Notes: generated by a model from the sequence alone, not told the origin. Shown: positions 16,739-24,919, numbered from the stretch's first letter. The stretch: 64,000 nucleotides of DNA from Paludibacteraceae bacterium (GCA_017551025.1 JAFZNG010000009.1:62001-126000); one strand, 5' to 3'. Program-made: numbers and translations.

Positions 16739-17704
16739 ATGCGTTACATTGGAATTGACGTTAGCAAGGCTACCTTTATGGTCGCTTATCCGCAGCAGAA
16801 CGGAGGCTACAAGACACGTGAGTTCAAAAACACTGCTAAGGGCGTTCATGAGTTTATCCTCACTTTGGAAACTGATGATCACTGTGTAATGGAGGCTACT
16901 GGCAACTACAGCTATTTGCTCTTGTATTTGCTCAACAATGCTGACATTACTACTAGCATGGAGAATGCCCTTAAGGTCAAAAACTTTGCTCGTACTATGC
17001 TTTCCGTTACTAAGACAGATAAGGCAGACGCGCAGTTATTATCGCTCTATGGAGAACGAATGAGACCAGCTCCATTCAAGTTGCCATCAGACTCTATCCT
17101 TCTGCTTAAGCAGAAACGCGCTGCTATCAGGCAATTTCAAAAGCAACTCCACGCTACTAACAATCTTAAAAAGTCGTTAGAAGCCTTGCCTAAGAAGGAT
17201 CCTACCACATTCAAATCCATCGCTAAAATTGCAGAAACGCTTGAGAAGCAGATCCGCAAGATGCAAGAGGAAATGATTGTTCTTACCCAGGCTGAGTTTA
17301 ATCAGCAAATGGATAAGCTCACATCCATTAAAGGCGTTGGGGCGTCTTTGGCTGCCGCTATCATTATTACCACCGGAGGCTTTACCTACTTTGATAATGC
17401 GAAACAAGTGTCTCGCTATCTCGGTATATGCCCCACCTATCAGCAGTCTGGAACGTCAATCAATGTCAAAGGTCACATTAACCGCAATGGAGATTCCGCT
17501 TTGCGCTCACAACTGTACGTCGCTTCGTGGTGTGTGAGCCAACATAACGCAGAATGTAATAAACTCTATACGCGGTTGAAAGAGAAAGGTAAACCCGGAA
17601 AACTCATTATGATCGCTGTCGCTAACAAGGTCATTAGACAATGCTTTGCTGTTGTCAAAAACGACACATATTATATCGATGGCTTTGTTTCCGAGAAACC
17701 ATAA
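16739..17704 (+). CDS. IS110-family transposase/recombinase
   Basis: A 321-residue recombinase. The N-terminal RuvC-like DEDD domain shows D7 (YIGIDVSK), E52 (VMEATGNY), D94 and D97 (TKTDKADAQ). A coiled-coil stretch at about 125-190 is followed by the C-terminal Transposase_20 domain, with KGVGASLAAAII (helix-hairpin-helix) and the QQSGTS motif at 235-240 holding the candidate nucleophilic serine. All catalytic residues seem present, so it is probably active. The bridge RNA candidate lies immediately upstream. Confidence 0.95.
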   Translation: MRYIGIDVSKATFMVAYPQQNGGYKTREFKNTAKGVHEFILTLETDDHCVMEATGNYSYLLLYLLNNADITTSMENALKVKNFARTMLSVTKTDKADAQLLSLYGERMRPAPFKLPSDSILLLKQKRAAIRQFQKQLHATNNLKKSLEALPKKDPTTFKSIAKIAETLEKQIRKMQEEMIVLTQAEFNQQMDKLTSIKGVGASLAAAIIITTGGFTYFDNAKQVSRYLGICPTYQQSGTSINVKGHINRNGDSALRSQLYVASWCVSQHNAECNKLYTRLKEKGKPGKLIMIAVANKVIRQCFAVVKNDTYYIDGFVSEKP

Positions 17705-17755
17705 CTCTCTTTTTACGCTAATTTATCATTAAAATATCATTTTTTGATTATAGTT

Positions 17756-17768
17756 CGTATAGTATACG
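17756..17768. repeat. palindrome near the IS right end
   Basis: Perfect CGTATA-G-TATACG palindrome, 8-20 bp inside the inferred right end of the IS. Possible structural or recombinase-binding site. Confidence 0.4.
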
Positions 17769-17785
17769 TTTAAAGTTTGCGACTG

Positions 17786-17816
17786 CAAAATTACAAAAAA
17801 TAAATGACATACACAA
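17786..17816 (-). promoter_or_regulatory. stranded promoter, leftward
   Basis: -33 TTG at 17816-17814, 20 nt, -7 TAATTTTG at 17793-17786, reading into the right end of the IS. Probably the original promoter of the gene now at 16026-16514. Confidence 0.6.
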
Positions 17817-17835
17817 GCGTGTATGCCATTTTTTT
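17808..17835. terminator. bidirectional terminator
   Basis: CATACAC stem, AAGC loop, GTGTATG, with a T run on the plus side (after the transposase) and a T-rich stretch on the minus side (after the gene at 17842). Confidence 0.7.
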
Positions 17836-17841
17836 GCATTT

Positions 17842-18249
17842 TTAGCCGACAGCGGCTTGAGGAAGAGCCGGCTGGGTAGCGTGGAGGGAGGTGATAAGGG
17901 TGTCAGTGGCCCGGCGTTTCTTGGGATGGACGGGCGTAAGGAAAAGTTGGTAGACGCGCCGTCCGCGGTAGAACATACGCCGGCGGCTGGTTTGGGGTCG
18001 GCACATAATCCAAAAGCCGCACTCTTCCGCTTCGGGGAGGGTGTTGAGTCGTCCGACAGGCGGGGTGTCGAATAGCTTACAAGAGAAGGTTATTTCGATG
18101 GACATTGACGTGTCCCGTTTGCGCCGATGCACCATTTCTGCACCGAGTCTCTCGCGAAGCTGGAGAAAGAAGCGATAGAGGACAGGATGGATCTTGCAAT
18201 GCGGGGCATCGCACTTAAGAAGGGGCTTTATTTTGGCGAGAGGTTTCAT
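17842..18249 (-). CDS. small basic protein, unknown
   Basis: About 135 residues if translation starts at 18249 (MKPLAKIKPLL); an upstream ATG at 18267 would add six. Rich in arginine and lysine, with a central SRRRMFYRGRR-like patch and no signal peptide or membrane segment, so possibly nucleic-acid binding. No family recognised. A TAACTTTG box lies at 18260-18253, immediately before the 18249 ATG, which would leave almost no leader and has no clear -33. The reading frame may be real but is uncertain. It is last in the minus-strand accessory run and stops just before a terminator. Confidence 0.4.
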   Translation of the reverse strand: MKPLAKIKPLLKCDAPHCKIHPVLYRFFLQLRERLGAEMVHRRKRDTSMSIEITFSCKLFDTPPVGRLNTLPEAEECGFWIMCRPQTSRRRMFYRGRRVYQLFLTPVHPKKRRATDTLITSLHATQPALPQAAVG

Positions 18250-18327
18250 GGGCAAAGTTAAAATCACGGGATATATACATAAATGTATATATAGGTAGTG
18301 GTGGGATACGGTATTGGCCCGATAAAC

Positions 18328-19170
18328 TCAGGTAGTTGGTCTGGCGGGGATAATGCGTAGGATGTTCATATCGAAGAGTTTGGCCTCTTTGAGTGTGGCA
18401 TAGCGTTTGCCGTTGTAGGTGTTAACACGCGCCAGGTCGATGCCGTCGCTGAGGTAGGATTCTACCTCGTCGTCAAGGAGATAGAAGGGTGAGCGCGGCT
18501 TGAAATATTGCAGGTAGGATACGGGGCCGTTCGGGTCGCGCTGCGGAAATTCTTCGAGGTCTTCGAGCACGAGGTTGCGGCAGAGTGGCGTCATGTTCTT
18601 CCAAAGGTAGAGGCAATGATCCTTCTCATCTTGCCATTTAACTGGGACCTTGTAAAGGGCCCAAAAAGATTCAAAAGAATTAATTATTTTTTCTTCTTCT
18701 GTCCTTGTCATGTCGCTGCTGTTGTTGGACTTCATAACAACCTCTTTTTTATTATTAGTAATAGGGGTTATAGGGGGAAGAGAGTCCGAATTCGGGACAT
18801 TATTGTCCATATCTTGGACTTTTGTGTCCATATCGTGGACATCAGTGTCTATATTTTGGACAGACTGAGGCTGGGCGTCTTGTGGCGCGTTGTTTTTGGC
18901 AGCGGTTTCGGGAGCTGTCTTGAGGGCGATATATTTCTGACCGGATTTTTGGATGAGTCCTTTCTGGATGAGGCTGCTGACGGCTTTGGCAATGGTGCTT
19001 TTGGGATAGTAGAGTCGTTCGGCGAGTTCGCGTACGGATCCCTGCCATCCGCCGAGGCCGTAGGTGGTCATTCGGCTGATGTGCGCAAAGACTTCTCGTT
19101 CGTAGGGGTTTTTGAGTTGGAGTTCTCCTCCCATCCAATCGTTGTTGATGTATGTGAAATTCTCTCTCAT
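18328..19170 (-). CDS. winged-helix DNA-binding protein, replication-initiator-like layout
   Basis: A 280-residue protein. Residues about 25-85 look like a winged helix (VRELAERLYYPKSTIAKAV as recognition region, then ISPALIQKG-like SSLIQKGLIQKSG wing). A hydrophilic linker at about 88-140 contains four heptapeptide repeats of the type VxDMDxx. The C-terminal domain (ESFWALYKVPVKWQDEK onward) is of a kind seen in plasmid or phage replication proteins of Bacteroidales, but I cannot name a family. A 19-bp palindrome precedes the start codon and suggests self-regulation. The gene lies between a RAYT-like transposase and an IS, in an accessory setting. Confidence 0.65.
   Translation of the reverse strand: MRENFTYINNDWMGGELQLKNPYEREVFAHISRMTTYGLGGWQGSVRELAERLYYPKSTIAKAVSSLIQKGLIQKSGQKYIALKTAPETAAKNNAPQDAQPQSVQNIDTDVHDMDTKVQDMDNNVPNSDSLPPITPITNNKKEVVMKSNNSSDMTRTEEEKIINSFESFWALYKVPVKWQDEKDHCLYLWKNMTPLCRNLVLEDLEEFPQRDPNGPVSYLQYFKPRSPFYLLDDEVESYLSDGIDLARVNTYNGKRYATLKEAKLFDMNILRIIPARPTT
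18784..18861. repeat. four 21-bp direct repeats with dyad cores
   Basis: GTCC-N7-GGAC-type 15-bp dyads start at 18784, 18805, 18826 and 18847, exactly 21 bp apart (the last reads GTCT...GGAC). They lie inside the winged-helix gene and encode its heptapeptide repeats. Confidence 0.8.
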
Positions 19171-19180
19171 AATGGTGTGT

Positions 19181-19199
19181 TATTTAGTATTACTAAATA
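19181..19199. promoter_or_regulatory. palindromic operator candidate
   Basis: TATTTAGTA-T-TACTAAATA, a perfect 9-bp inverted repeat around one base, 11-29 bp upstream of the winged-helix gene start. Likely an autoregulatory site. Confidence 0.5.
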
Positions 19200-19325
19200 T
19201 TTTCGTTTTAAGCGGTTGTTTTTGGCGTGGCTGATACATTTACCATTGGCGGTTACAAAATGTCTCTGAGGGGCTATAAATGCGGTTTAAAAGGATTTTG
19301 CGGGGTGTTAGGGGTTGCTGTTTCT

Positions 19326-20432
19326 TTATTTACTTATTAATTCCGCAATCGCATTCTGGGCTACGAAGCGGTAGCGTTTGGTTTCGTGCGGGATAGGACC
19401 GGTTTTGGCGTAGACGGCGGTTTCGATATCCTTGCGTTCAAAGAGCGCGGCATCCGGCTCGATGAGTAGCAGTCGTCCCGCCGAGCATGCCTCGAAATAG
19501 ACACCAGAGGGTTTGTAGTACTTGTAGTGGGGACTATCCGGCTTGGGGAAGCCCTCGCTAAGTACTATAATCAGCGGATAGCCGGCCTCGCGGAGAGTGC
19601 GGCAGATTTGCTTCTCGCCTTCAGAGACAGCGGGGCTGATAAAGATTGTGCCATTGGCGGCTTGCATAAGGCACTCTGCTTTGAGTTGATCTATCTCGGC
19701 TTTGGTAAGGGTACGCGAGCAATGGAGCGCTTCGCGCAGAGGGTTCTCGGCGAGAAATATGTTGCCGAGCGTCGTGCAGGGGATACCGGCGATAGGTGTC
19801 TGCCGGTGGATACGGAAGAGATCCGGGTTGGCGCGCTTGAGCCATAGGCGGCGAGGGTTGTCCTTGATATAATGGATCATGGCATCGAGTTGGCCCCTAC
19901 AGCGTAATAGTCGCTCATGATATCCGGCGGGCAGATATTGCCAAATGCTACCTCTGCTCGTAAAAATACGAGCAAAATCGACACTTTCCGCATCGCAGGT
20001 GTTGTCTTTGGCGGCATTGTTGCCGCCAGGATATGCATAGCTGTTTTTGTATAGCGATGTACATGCGCTCTTGGTGCTACGTACGACTTCTCCGATACTG
20101 CAATTCATGGGTTGAAGCACCTGAATTGCCCAATGAATATGGTCGGGCATGACCAAGACTTGCAGTGTCTTAAGCCATATATTTTTGGTTGCATAAAATT
20201 CGGGAACTTTGCGCACGATCTTATCCACTTTCTTCCCAAATTCATTGAGCTCGATGTGAGCATTCTCCGGAGACGTGCCCGCCAGTTTTCCGAATAGCGG
20301 ATAGCGATTCTCCACCACCAACGTAATATGGTAAACACCCTCGCCGTGATAGTCCCAACGACTATCCCGGTGATGGCGATTGGTATCAACGGTCATCCGC
20401 CAACCTTGTTCCGTATATTCAAGTTCGCTCAT
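19326..20432 (-). CDS. RAYT-like HUH transposase with SLOG/DprA-like C-terminal domain
   Basis: A 368-residue protein. Residues 30-200 form a Y1 transposase domain of the REP-associated (RAYT/TnpA-REP) type: the HUH motif is VMPDHIHW (H98, H100) and the tyrosine is in HYIKDNP (Y188). RAYTs usually end near 200. Here about 165 more residues follow, including a glycine-poor Rossmann-like stretch (GTIFISPAVSEGEKQI and YPLIIVLSEGF at 261-294) resembling the SLOG/DprA fold. The catalytic residues are intact. The gene follows a cupin by 30 bp. No flanking inverted repeats or REP copies were recognised nearby. Confidence 0.8.
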   Translation of the reverse strand: MSELEYTEQGWRMTVDTNRHHRDSRWDYHGEGVYHITLVVENRYPLFGKLAGTSPENAHIELNEFGKKVDKIVRKVPEFYATKNIWLKTLQVLVMPDHIHWAIQVLQPMNCSIGEVVRSTKSACTSLYKNSYAYPGGNNAAKDNTCDAESVDFARIFTSRGSIWQYLPAGYHERLLRCRGQLDAMIHYIKDNPRRLWLKRANPDLFRIHRQTPIAGIPCTTLGNIFLAENPLREALHCSRTLTKAEIDQLKAECLMQAANGTIFISPAVSEGEKQICRTLREAGYPLIIVLSEGFPKPDSPHYKYYKPSGVYFEACSAGRLLLIEPDAALFERKDIETAVYAKTGPIPHETKRYRFVAQNAIAELISK

Positions 20433-20462
20433 GTCTTACCGACCTACATTCCATTGCATTAT

Positions 20463-20816
20463 TTATTCGGGGTGCTGGATGGTGACTTCGGCGCCGGGGG
20501 TGGAGTAGTAGAACATGACGAGGATGACGGGCTTCGTGCCGCGGTTCTCGCCACGATGGATGGTGCCGATGACTTCCACCAGCGGCTCGCCCTCGCGGAA
20601 GGTGCGCTCTGTCCCGTCTTGGCAGACGATGGTCAGGTCACCCTGCTGCACGATGCCGTAGTTGACGACGGTATGATGGTGCCAGCCGGTCTTAGCGCCG
20701 ACGGGAAAATCCAGGCGAATCACGCGCAGTTCCGGTTGTCCTTGCGGGAAGTCCGGCAATATCGTTCCATCCCAAGTCCGGGAGGTGCGAATAAGTTCGG
20801 TAGTCTGAATAGTCAT
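20463..20816 (-). CDS. small cupin-domain protein
   Basis: A 117-residue single-domain cupin. The first metal-binding motif is in TGWHHHTVVNYGIVQQGD and the second lies around VIGTIHRGENRG, where a histidine is retained. Such proteins bind a metal and small ligands or act as sugar-binding sensors; the specific role is unknown. Transcribed from its own promoter, divergent from the kinase gene at 20947. RAYT, the winged-helix gene and the basic protein gene follow on the same strand. Confidence 0.85.
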   Translation of the reverse strand: MTIQTTELIRTSRTWDGTILPDFPQGQPELRVIRLDFPVGAKTGWHHHTVVNYGIVQQGDLTIVCQDGTERTFREGEPLVEVIGTIHRGENRGTKPVILVMFYYSTPGAEVTIQHPE

Positions 20817-20844
20817 AGTAACGAATGTTTTTCGATTTTGCGTG

Positions 20845-20875
20845 CAAAATTACGAAAAAAATCGCACATGTGCAA
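20845..20875 (-). promoter_or_regulatory. promoter of the cupin gene
   Basis: -33 TTG at 20875-20873, 20 nt, -7 TAATTTTG at 20852-20845. Confidence 0.8.
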
Positions 20876-20892
20876 ATTTATGGTCCAAATCC

Positions 20893-20923
20893 TTGCGTAT
20901 TTCAAAAAAAAGCAGTACTTTTG
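20893..20923 (+). promoter_or_regulatory. promoter of the BadF/BadG-family kinase gene
   Basis: -33 TTG at 20893-20895, 20 nt, -7 TACTTTTG at 20916-20923, 23 nt before the ATG. Confidence 0.8.
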
Positions 20924-20946
20924 CACCAAATTTTAAGATTTTTGGT

Positions 20947-21837
20947 ATGATTCTTATTGCAGACGGTGGTTCTACCAAGGTGCATTGGTGCCTGATGGCC
21001 GCCAACGGACAGACGACAGATGTAGTGACGGACGGCATTAATCCGTTCTTCCAGACGAGCGACGCCATGCGCAACTCTATCAACAATCAACTGCTTCCCC
21101 AGATCGGACATCTGCTCTGGGCGGGCAAAGTGACGCATATCTTCTTCTACGGCGCGGGATGTACGCCGGAGAAGATACCCTTTGTGGAGAAAGCCATCCG
21201 CGGTGTGTTCCGTTCGGCGGAGATCATCGTGGCGAGCGATATGCTGGGTGCGGCACGCGGATTGCTGGGTAGTCAGAAAGGCGTAGCCTGTATCCTGGGG
21301 ACAGGTAGCGGCAGTTGTCTGTACGACGGCGAGAATATCAAATGGTCGGTGCCGTCGCTGGGCTATATCCTGGGCGATGAAGGTTCGGCTGCCGTGATGG
21401 GTAAGCGACTTGTTGGTGACCTGCTGAAGAACCAGTTGGGCGAGGACCTGAAGAAGCAGTTCCTGGAGCGCTTTGAGCTGACCCAGGCGGACATCATCGA
21501 GCATGTCTATCGTCAGCCCTTCCCCAACCGTTGGTTGGCAAGCCTGGCACGTTTCTGCTCGGAGCATATCGAGGACAAACGCATCCATGACCTGGTGTAT
21601 GACCATTTCCAGGACTTCGTGCGTCGTAACGTACAGCAGTACTACGAGGTGGACGGCTTCGAGAATCCCGAGACCAGCCAGATGCCGGTGGGATTCGTAG
21701 GTTCGGTAGCCTACTACTACCGTGCGGTGCTGGAAGAAGTGATGGACGACTACGGCTTCCAGATGGGTAAGATCATGCAAGACCCCATCGAGGGACTGAA
21801 GGTGTACCATCAGAAGGACGTCATCCCTACTACGTGA
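20947..21837 (+). CDS. BadF/BadG/BcrA/BcrD-family kinase (N-acetylglucosamine kinase-like)
   Basis: A 296-residue ASKHA-fold ATPase. The phosphate-1 loop DGGSTKVHW is at the N-terminus, GTGSGS (phosphate-2) near 125, and LGDEGSAAV follows. Bacteroidota members of this size are usually annotated as N-acetylglucosamine kinases, which would phosphorylate amino sugars in recycling. The start at 20947 is fixed by the promoter at 20893-20923; the frame is open further upstream but that part is the promoter. The substrate is inferred from family only. Confidence 0.88.
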   Translation: MILIADGGSTKVHWCLMAANGQTTDVVTDGINPFFQTSDAMRNSINNQLLPQIGHLLWAGKVTHIFFYGAGCTPEKIPFVEKAIRGVFRSAEIIVASDMLGAARGLLGSQKGVACILGTGSGSCLYDGENIKWSVPSLGYILGDEGSAAVMGKRLVGDLLKNQLGEDLKKQFLERFELTQADIIEHVYRQPFPNRWLASLARFCSEHIEDKRIHDLVYDHFQDFVRRNVQQYYEVDGFENPETSQMPVGFVGSVAYYYRAVLEEVMDDYGFQMGKIMQDPIEGLKVYHQKDVIPTT

Positions 21838-21846
21838 GGATGACGT

Positions 21847-21881
21847 ATAAATTAAAAATTAAAAATTCAAAATTAAAAATT
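21847..21881. repeat. heptamer array, unit AAAAATT
   Basis: Units ATAAATT, AAAAATT, AAAAATT, CAAAATT, AAAAATT between two convergent genes; overlaps the AraC stop codon by two bases. Confidence 0.9.
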
Positions 21882-22725
21882 ATACCTTATGGCGGAGTTT
21901 GATGGGCGATAGGCCGGTGTGCTTCTTGACGTACTGGCAGAAGAAGCTGCTGTTGGGGAAGTTGAGCCGGTAAGCCATCTCCTTGATACTGAGGTTGGTG
22001 GTCGTTAGTAGGCGCGTAATCTCGGTCATGGTCACCTCGGCAATCCATTCGGATGCGGACTTGCCGCTACGCTGCTTGCAAATCTCGGACAGGTACTTGG
22101 GCGTCAGGCCGATCTTCTCGGCGAAATACTGCACCTCGCGTTCCTGCTTGTTCTCCTGGAGCAGTTGCAAGAACTTGCGGAAGATATAGTCGCTTTGGCC
22201 GACAGGGTCCTGACGCATCTCGGTCTGCGGACCGAGGATCTCCTCCATATAGTTGAGCACCTCCAGCACGGCGGCACGGGCAATCGACTGCAGGATATTG
22301 CGGCGATAGATACTCATCGAGCTGATGAGGTTGGTGCTGAGGAACTGGTAGTAGGACTCCACCAATTGCTGCTGGTATTTGCCCAGATGCATGACGGGAT
22401 TGGTGTGTACGTAGTTCTGCTTCTCCCACCAACGAGGTTCCAGACGAAAACACTCCATAAAGATGTCATCGAAGATCTGGCTCTTCACGCGGAGCATGTA
22501 GAACTGCAGATCCGACGAAGCCTGCAACGAACGAATCAGCGTGCGCGGCATGAAAATCATCATATCGTTCGCCTCCAGCTTCACGGAACGCTGGTCTAAC
22601 TCAATCTGAATACTACCTGCACGACAATAGATCAAACTCGTCGTGTCGCCGAGACGATAGTTTTGCTTGGAAGGCAAGTCTTCGATAAGATTTGTCAAAA
22701 AAACATTATCCGTTTTCTGTGCCAT
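21880..22725 (-). CDS. AraC-family transcriptional regulator
   Basis: A 281-residue regulator with an N-terminal cupin-like sensor domain and a C-terminal AraC/XylS DNA-binding domain. The two helix-turn-helix units are at about 195-220 (KIGLTPKYLSEICKQRSGKS) and 240-280 (SIKEMAYRLNFPNSSFFCQY, then GLSPIKLR). The effector is unknown. It is divergent from the export operon starting at 22937, so that operon is a plausible target, and it converges on the kinase gene. Confidence 0.93.
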   Translation of the reverse strand: MAQKTDNVFLTNLIEDLPSKQNYRLGDTTSLIYCRAGSIQIELDQRSVKLEANDMMIFMPRTLIRSLQASSDLQFYMLRVKSQIFDDIFMECFRLEPRWWEKQNYVHTNPVMHLGKYQQQLVESYYQFLSTNLISSMSIYRRNILQSIARAAVLEVLNYMEEILGPQTEMRQDPVGQSDYIFRKFLQLLQENKQEREVQYFAEKIGLTPKYLSEICKQRSGKSASEWIAEVTMTEITRLLTTTNLSIKEMAYRLNFPNSSFFCQYVKKHTGLSPIKLRHKV

Positions 22726-22759
22726 AATAGAATAAGGTGTGTTTTTCGTTTAGCGAATG

Positions 22760-22790
22760 CAAAAATACAACATTTTTCTGATATGTGCAA
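22760..22790 (-). promoter_or_regulatory. promoter of the AraC-family regulator gene
   Basis: -33 TTG at 22790-22788, 20 nt, -7 TATTTTTG at 22767-22760. Confidence 0.75.
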
Positions 22791-22871
22791 ATTAAAATGT
22801 ATTTTTCTGCCAAAAAAAGTATAATAATTTCCTTATTTAACTTTTTGGCATAAAATTTGATGCAATTTATA

Positions 22872-22902
22872 TGGTCGGATGACCGACTGACAAGCTGTCA
22901 GT
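22872..22902. promoter_or_regulatory. operator candidate before the export operon
   Basis: Two adjacent inverted repeats: GTCGG-ATGA-CCGAC and ACTGACA-AGC-TGTCAGT (22886-22902). No standard -33/-7 pair is seen near them, so the promoter may depend on an activator. Confidence 0.45.
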
Positions 22903-22936
22903 TTTGTGTATGCAAAATAGAACATTATAACCAGAT

Positions 22937-23452
22937 ATGAAACGATTCATGTATTTGATCTTGGGCGTCAGCACCCTGCTGCTGAGTGCCTGCAAGGACA
23001 CCGCCGATGTGCGGCAAGCCGAGGGAGGTTATACCTACAAGACCTCGGGTGTAGTTACTATCAATCAAGCGGGCGAGACCTCTGAGGTGCATCTCACTCC
23101 GGAGACGGGTACCATGGTGCTCAGCTCCAACCGCAACGGCAGTGAGGCTACGTTGAGTTTCAACCATAGCGGTGGTGATACGTATGATATGCAGGTGCGT
23201 CTGGAGAACGACAGTATCTTCCTCGATCCGCTGAGCCGTACGATAGACGTAGAGGTGTCGACCGATACGCTCGCTTTCGGTACGGTGACCCACCAGCGTG
23301 AAGCCTTTGAGGTGATGGTCAACGGCGAGGGCAAACTGATGAGCAACGGCGATGTATGTCTGCAGCTCCGCTATGCCGGTCATGCCCTGAACGAGAACTA
23401 TACGCTCACGGGAAAGGATATTCATGTTCACTGCAAACGCAATGCCCGCTAA
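22937..23452 (+). CDS. putative lipoprotein at head of export operon
   Basis: 171 residues with a lipoprotein signal and lipobox LLSAC (C19). The mature part is beta-rich and acidic with no recognised domain. It precedes the TolC-like gene by 3 bp, so it is cotranslated with the efflux system and probably acts in the periplasm or outer membrane with it. Function unknown. Confidence 0.8.
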   Translation: MKRFMYLILGVSTLLLSACKDTADVRQAEGGYTYKTSGVVTINQAGETSEVHLTPETGTMVLSSNRNGSEATLSFNHSGGDTYDMQVRLENDSIFLDPLSRTIDVEVSTDTLAFGTVTHQREAFEVMVNGEGKLMSNGDVCLQLRYAGHALNENYTLTGKDIHVHCKRNAR

Positions 23453-23455
23453 ACG

Positions 23456-24919
23456 ATGAAACGCTCGTTATTGATAGTAGGTATTACGCTGCTAACGCTG
23501 CCGCTAAGTAGCCGCACGCTGACGCTGCAGGAATGTCGCGATCTGGCGCTCGGAGCTGCGTCCTCGCAGTCGGCCGAGCAGTTGCAACTGGCTGCCGAGG
23601 CCAACCGCAAAGCCGCCTATGCCGCTATGTTCCCGCGTGTGACAGCCAATGCTGCGTATACCTACAGCACGATGGATATGACCCTGCTGCCTTCGGAGAT
23701 GAACCTGGGAGCCGGTACCGCCTACGTGGCACAGGACGGTTCGAGCCAGTTCTTCTGGGACGAAGGTTCTGCTATGGGCCAGATGGTGCAGCAGACCCGT
23801 GATATGGCCGTGGTGGGCGATGCCGTTCAGCAACTGGCTACCGCCTCCGGGCAGATGATAGCCGACGGCTACAAGCAACTCTACGACCAGATGAACCTGG
23901 ATGCGCATCATGTCTTTGTGGCACAAGTGGGCGTGACGCAACCGATCTATGTCGGCGGCCGTCTGCGCGAACTGTATACTATCTCCAAACTGATGGAGCA
24001 GACCGTTGCCCTGGAGACCGACAAGCACCACGACGAAGTGATCGTATCGGTGGACGAGGCCTACTGGCGCGTCATCTCCGTACAGCACAAACAGGAACTG
24101 GCCGAGCAGTACTATAACCTGCTCGTGAAGCTGGAGGGCGACGTAGAAGTGCTCGTAGAGTCGGGACTGGCTACGCAGAGCGACCTGCTGAAAGTAAAGC
24201 AGAAACGCGGTGAGGCGGAACTAAAGCGACTGCAAGCCCGTAACGGTCTGCAACTGAGCCGTATGGCGCTCTGTCAACTCTGCGGACTCGACCTGGACGA
24301 ACCGATTGAGCTGGACGAAAGCGGACTGGATGAGGCCGTACTGCACGACACCGTGAGCGACTACCGTCAGACGGTCGGCAACCGTCCCGAACTGCGTATG
24401 CTGGAAAATGCGACCAAGATCGCCGAGTCGAATGCCAAGATCATAGCTGCCGGATTGCAACCGAATATCGTGGCGCAGGCCAATTATGTGTACTCGAACC
24501 TGAGTGCCGACAACGGCCTGAGTTCGGATTGGCGTGGTAAGGGATTCTTCACGGCCGGCATAGCCGTTAATATCCCGATTGCTCATGCCGACGATATCTA
24601 CCGCCTGAAAGCCGCCAAGCATAGCGTACGGGCCGCCCAACTCAAGGTGGACGAGACGCGCGAACTGCTGGAATTGCAAGTGGTGCAGGCCAACCAGCGT
24701 GTACTGGAAGCCCAGCAGAAAGTAGCGATGACCCGATTGGCTGTGAAGAACAGCGAAGAGGTGCTCCGACTGGCGCAGGAGTCGTTTAAGGCAGGTATGA
24801 TACCCGTCAGCGAACTCATGCAGGCCGAGACCGCCTGGATGGCTGCCTGCACCGATAAGATAGATGCGGAGATAGAAGCAAAAGTGACTGAGAGTTATTT
24901 CAAACGTTATACGAAATGA
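23456..24919 (+). CDS. TolC-family outer membrane efflux protein
   Basis: A 487-residue outer membrane factor that would form the exit duct of a tripartite export system. A signal peptide is present, then the two repeated OEP domains with long amphipathic helices; the LTLQECRDLAL opening motif is typical. The C-terminal half contains the second helical hairpin (VKNSEEVLRLAQESFKAGMI). The stop overlaps the HlyD start as ATGA. Confidence 0.94.
   Translation: MKRSLLIVGITLLTLPLSSRTLTLQECRDLALGAASSQSAEQLQLAAEANRKAAYAAMFPRVTANAAYTYSTMDMTLLPSEMNLGAGTAYVAQDGSSQFFWDEGSAMGQMVQQTRDMAVVGDAVQQLATASGQMIADGYKQLYDQMNLDAHHVFVAQVGVTQPIYVGGRLRELYTISKLMEQTVALETDKHHDEVIVSVDEAYWRVISVQHKQELAEQYYNLLVKLEGDVEVLVESGLATQSDLLKVKQKRGEAELKRLQARNGLQLSRMALCQLCGLDLDEPIELDESGLDEAVLHDTVSDYRQTVGNRPELRMLENATKIAESNAKIIAAGLQPNIVAQANYVYSNLSADNGLSSDWRGKGFFTAGIAVNIPIAHADDIYRLKAAKHSVRAAQLKVDETRELLELQVVQANQRVLEAQQKVAMTRLAVKNSEEVLRLAQESFKAGMIPVSELMQAETAWMAACTDKIDAEIEAKVTESYFKRYTK

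Larger units (their letters stand above)
16541..17780 (+). mobile_element. IS110-family insertion sequence
   Basis: One transposase gene with about 195 bp of structured non-coding DNA on its 5' side and about 75 bp on the 3' side. No inverted terminal repeats are seen, as expected for the family. Both inferred ends carry TTTGC (16541-16545 and 17776-17780); removing one copy with the intervening 1235 bp restores a promoter-leader-ATG arrangement for the gene at 16026. The exact ends are inferred. Confidence 0.8.
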
